A DNA stretch of 8,683 nt from Actinomycetes bacterium (GTDB taxonomy: Bacteria; Actinomycetota; Actinomycetes; Propionibacteriales; Propionibacteriaceae), in contig JAKOQD010000024.1 of assembly GCA_029778515.1 (NCBI GenBank), positions 1 through 8,683 of the forward strand, written 5' to 3'. This document shows positions 6,745 through 8,683 of this stretch, in pieces. Each line of letters starts with the position of its first letter. Position 1 is the stretch's first letter. The position numbers were made by a program, and so were the translations under genes. The notes below the pieces were generated by a model that worked only from the letters and a program-made list of their open reading frames with translations, did no database searches and was not told the origin of the DNA.

Positions 6745-6759
6745 TATCAATTCGTGATA
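6745..6759. repeat. 15-bp inverted repeat upstream of the operon promoter
   Basis: TATCA (6745-6749) and TGATA (6755-6759) are perfect 5-bp arms around ATTCG. They lie in an AT-richer patch about 20 bp upstream of the candidate -35, where activator sites often sit. No regulator can be named. Confidence 0.3.
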
Positions 6760-6849
6760 TTTCCTGCCCGCGCTCAGTTTTCGGAGTGCTGCCTTAGGTC
6801 GCGGAAACCTTGCCCGCAGCCGCTGGTAACCCAATCGCGGGATCGGACG

Positions 6850-6893
6850 AAAAGCCGAGCGCCGGGGAGCTGTTCGGCTTCCCGGCGCTCGGC
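6850..6893 (-). terminator. terminator of tRNA-Ser
   Basis: A perfect 13-bp inverted repeat (6854-6866 with 6881-6893) can extend inward to about 17 pairs with one G-U and a 6-nt loop. On the minus strand it is followed directly by TTTT (6850-6853). It begins seven bases after the tRNA 3' end, so it is a classic intrinsic terminator for that gene. Confidence 0.88.
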
Positions 6894-6899
6894 GGCAGA

Positions 6900-6993
6900 T
6901 GGCGGAGGTGCGGGGATTTGAACCCCGGAGAGGGTTGAAGCCCTCAACCCGCTTAGCAGGCGGGCGCCATAGACCGGACTAGGCGACACCTCC
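6900..6993 (-). tRNA. tRNA-Ser (anticodon GCU)
   Basis: On the minus strand this 94-nt gene folds as a class II tRNA. The acceptor stem GGAGGTG pairs with CACCTCC, followed by discriminator G and an encoded CCA. The D arm is GCC...GGC. The anticodon stem CCCGC/GCGGG closes the loop CTGCTAA with anticodon GCT (plus-strand 6955-6957), reading AGC and AGU serine codons. The long variable arm GAGGG...CCCTC is the mark of tRNA-Ser, and the T arm is CGGGG-TTCAAAT-CCCCG. Nothing suggests that a mobile element has integrated at its 3' end. Confidence 0.97.
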
Positions 6994-7006
6994 AAGACCG
7001 TCCGCC

Positions 7007-7036
7007 AGCCTACAAGGCGTCCGAGTGCGGCGGCAA
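7007..7036 (-). promoter_or_regulatory. candidate promoter of tRNA-Ser
   Basis: Minus-strand TTGCCG (7031-7036) and TAGGCT (7007-7012) are spaced 18 bp apart. The -10 fits TAnnnT. A start about 7 bases downstream, near 7000, would leave only a few bases before the mature tRNA 5' end at 6993. Confidence 0.45.
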
Positions 7037-7114
7037 AGCGGAGCGTGAATCCGGCTTGCTGCAGCCCGGTAACCTGTTAGTCGGCCCTCGTTCTCCCAAA
7101 AGGAACCCTTCAGT

Positions 7115-8683
7115 ATGACTGCTGCCCACGAATCGCCCAGCGCACCGCGCCGTATCGCCGATTCCGAACCCCTCGGCGGCGGCGGTTCGGCCAGGCGAGT
7201 GGTGGACGAGCGGACCTTCGGTTCCGCGGTCGGCTGGACGGTCCTTGGCACCCTGATTCCCGGTCTCGGCCTCTGGCGCGCCGGACGCAAAGTCGCAGGC
7301 GGCATCCTGATGGGCCTGTTCGCCCTCGTGATCGGCGGCGGCATCGCGCTGGTACTCACCCAGCGCAAGCAACTCAGCAACCTCGCGCTGGCACCGAACG
7401 TGTTGGAAGGCGTCGCCGTCGGGCTCGCCGTCGTCGCGGTCGGCTACGTCCTCCTGATCGGCTTCACCCACCTCTGCCTGCGTCCCGCGCGTCCAACCAC
7501 CGGACAGCGCCTCGCCGGCGCCGGCGTCGTCGGCCTGCTCTCCTTCGTCGTCGCCGCACCCATGGCCGTGGGCTCCACCTACGCCTGGACGACCGCCAAC
7601 ATGGTCAACAACATGTTCGAGTCCGAGGATCCGAGCAGCACGCAATCACCGGTCGACGTTCAGGACCCCTGGGCCGACCAGGACCGGATCAACTTCCTCA
7701 TCATCGGCGGCGACTCCGGCAATGACCGGTCCAGCAAGCTCGGCGACCGTACCGACACCGTGATCGTTGCCTCCATCGACACTCACTCGGGCGGCACCAC
7801 GCTGTTCACCCTGCCGCGCAACACCGCGCGCATGCCCTTCCCGTCCGACTCCCCGCTCGCCAAGTACTACCCGAACGGCTTCTACGACGGTGTGAATCCG
7901 GCCAACGCCGAGTACTTCCTCAACGCCATGTACCGCAACGTGCCCGGACGCGTCACGGATCACAGCGCCCTCGGCAAGACCAAGGACTTCGGCGCCGAAG
8001 TCATGAAGGCCTCCGTCGGCGAGGCTCTCGGTCTGGACATCAAGTACTACGTCAAAGTCAACATGGACGGATTCAAGGACTTCATCAACGCCATCGGCGG
8101 CGTCACGCTGAACGTCAACTACAAGATCCCGATCGGCGGTCAGACGGACGCCGGCATCAAGCCCGACGGCTACATCAAGGTCGGCCCCAACCAACACATG
8201 AACGGCCGGCTCGCCCTCTGGTACGCCCGCGGCCGCTACGGCCTCACCGACTACAACCGCATGGAACGCCAGCGCTGCGTCATCAACGCCGTGGTGCAGC
8301 AGACCACTCCGCTCGACGTCCTGCAGAACTACCAGTCCATCGCCGCGGCCGGCGAGAAGACCATCACCACCGACGTCAAGCGCTCACTCCTGCCCGCTCT
8401 CGTCGACCTGGCCAGCAAAGTACAGGGCACCAAGCTGCGCAGCGTGGTGTTCACTCCGGAAACAGGCTTCATCAGCGCCAATCCCGACTGGGACAAGGTG
8501 CAGAGCCGGGTGAAGAAGGCACTCAAGGAGACGGAGAAGGCCGCGCAGCCCACCGCCTCGGCAACCACGACACCCAACGGCACCGCTTCCGCGTCAGCCG
8601 CCAGCACTGAGCCCACTTCGAGCGCGACGACCTCGGCCACGCCGTCCAGCAGCGCGTCTTCGAGCAGCGCGTCGTCTACCGCC
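7115..8683 (+). CDS. LCP-family (LytR-CpsA-Psr) cell-wall glycopolymer ligase, partial at right edge
   Basis: An open frame of 523 codons runs from ATG 7115 to the window edge with no stop. About 33 polar residues come first, then roughly four hydrophobic segments (near residues 40-56, 62-81, 98-118 and 134-155). An extracellular LCP domain follows from about 191 to 395: FLIIGGDSG, GDRTDTVIVAS (Arg212, Asp214), LFTLPRNT (Arg235), VNMDGFKDFINAIGGV, and ALWYARGRYGLTDYNRMERQR with the basic residues of the pyrophosphate-binding site. LCP enzymes transfer lipid-linked glycopolymers (teichoic-acid-like or arabinogalactan-like) onto peptidoglycan. PRN instead of PRD is common in actinobacterial members. 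From about 475 the chain becomes a Ser/Thr/Ala/Pro-rich tail, typical of a flexible wall-spanning end. AAAAGGAA about 10 bases upstream is a moderate ribosome site. The gene diverges from the tRNA and appears unrelated to the fucoside operon. Confidence 0.92.
   Translation, partial: MTAAHESPSAPRRIADSEPLGGGGSARRVVDERTFGSAVGWTVLGTLIPGLGLWRAGRKVAGGILMGLFALVIGGGIALVLTQRKQLSNLALAPNVLEGVAVGLAVVAVGYVLLIGFTHLCLRPARPTTGQRLAGAGVVGLLSFVVAAPMAVGSTYAWTTANMVNNMFESEDPSSTQSPVDVQDPWADQDRINFLIIGGDSGNDRSSKLGDRTDTVIVASIDTHSGGTTLFTLPRNTARMPFPSDSPLAKYYPNGFYDGVNPANAEYFLNAMYRNVPGRVTDHSALGKTKDFGAEVMKASVGEALGLDIKYYVKVNMDGFKDFINAIGGVTLNVNYKIPIGGQTDAGIKPDGYIKVGPNQHMNGRLALWYARGRYGLTDYNRMERQRCVINAVVQQTTPLDVLQNYQSIAAAGEKTITTDVKRSLLPALVDLASKVQGTKLRSVVFTPETGFISANPDWDKVQSRVKKALKETEKAAQPTASATTTPNGTASASAASTEPTSSATTSATPSSSASSSSASSTA

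Larger units (their letters stand above)
6560..6899. other. non-coding control region between the fucoside operon and tRNA-Ser
   Basis: This 340-bp stretch holds no credible gene. From left to right it has the ribosome site of the lipoprotein gene (AAGGAGA, 6565-6571), a leader with an AACCGGTT palindrome, promoter-like boxes at 6697-6726, an AT-richer patch with a TATCA/TGATA inverted repeat (6745-6759), and the tRNA terminator (6850-6893). Positions 6761-6849 show nothing I can name. Confidence 0.6.

Noticed and set aside
6737..6750. Possible catabolite-repression-like site (TGATAACGATGCGC on the minus strand)
   Set aside because: Only the left half fits the TGnnAnCGnT pattern; the right half does not match, so it is not supported.
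6900..6993. tRNA-Ser as an integration site for a mobile element
   Set aside because: No integrase, no repeated copy of the tRNA 3' end and no phage or plasmid genes are visible in the window.
6774..6995. 73-codon minus-strand open frame
   Set aside because: It runs across the tRNA-Ser gene and its terminator, so it is not a gene.
7010..8197. Two long minus-strand open frames (211 and 183 codons) opposite the LCP gene
   Set aside because: The plus strand carries an unmistakable LCP domain. The minus-strand peptides are rich in Val, Asp and Gly with no domain pattern, as expected for antisense of GC-rich coding sequence.

Overview
The window is high-GC DNA with actinobacterial character: a GTP-type PEP carboxykinase sequence, a DUF427 sequence, an LCP-family cell-wall protein with an Actinobacteria-style PRN motif, and promoters of the TTGnnn/TAnnnT kind. 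A propionibacterial-type organism (Propionibacteriales) would fit, but that placement is an impression from protein sequence and is not proven.

Layout. (1) Positions 1-981 hold two gene pieces that do not belong together. A DUF427 domain is open from the left edge in one frame and stops matching its family near base 199. The C-terminal part of GTP-dependent phosphoenolpyruvate carboxykinase begins in another frame near base 202 and runs to a normal stop at 981. A strong hairpin terminator follows at 998-1038. (2) Positions 1086-6559 are a five-gene minus-strand operon, read right to left: lipoprotein sugar-binding protein, two CUT1-type ABC permeases, a cytoplasmic GH29 alpha-L-fucosidase, and a LacI-family regulator. 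(3) Positions 6560-6899 hold the operon's control region and, at the right end, the terminator of the next gene. (4) A tRNA-Ser(GCU) gene with encoded CCA lies on the minus strand at 6900-6993, with its own promoter-like boxes and terminator. (5) A divergent plus-strand LCP-family gene starts at 7115 and runs off the right edge.

How the operon probably works: the lipoprotein catches a fucose-containing oligosaccharide or glycoside outside the cell, and the two permeases import it, powered by an ATPase that is not encoded here. The fucosidase has no signal peptide, so it would release L-fucose inside the cell. The LacI protein probably senses the sugar and represses the operon, perhaps at an AACCGGTT palindrome in the leader. 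No fucose catabolic genes (isomerase, kinase, aldolase or dehydrogenase route) are present in the window.

I did not find a convincing new biological system. The most unusual spot is the DUF427/PEP carboxykinase junction near base 200, which is either a real deletion or recombination scar or an assembly error. There is no CRISPR array, transposase, integrase, phage gene or toxin-antitoxin pair that I can support.
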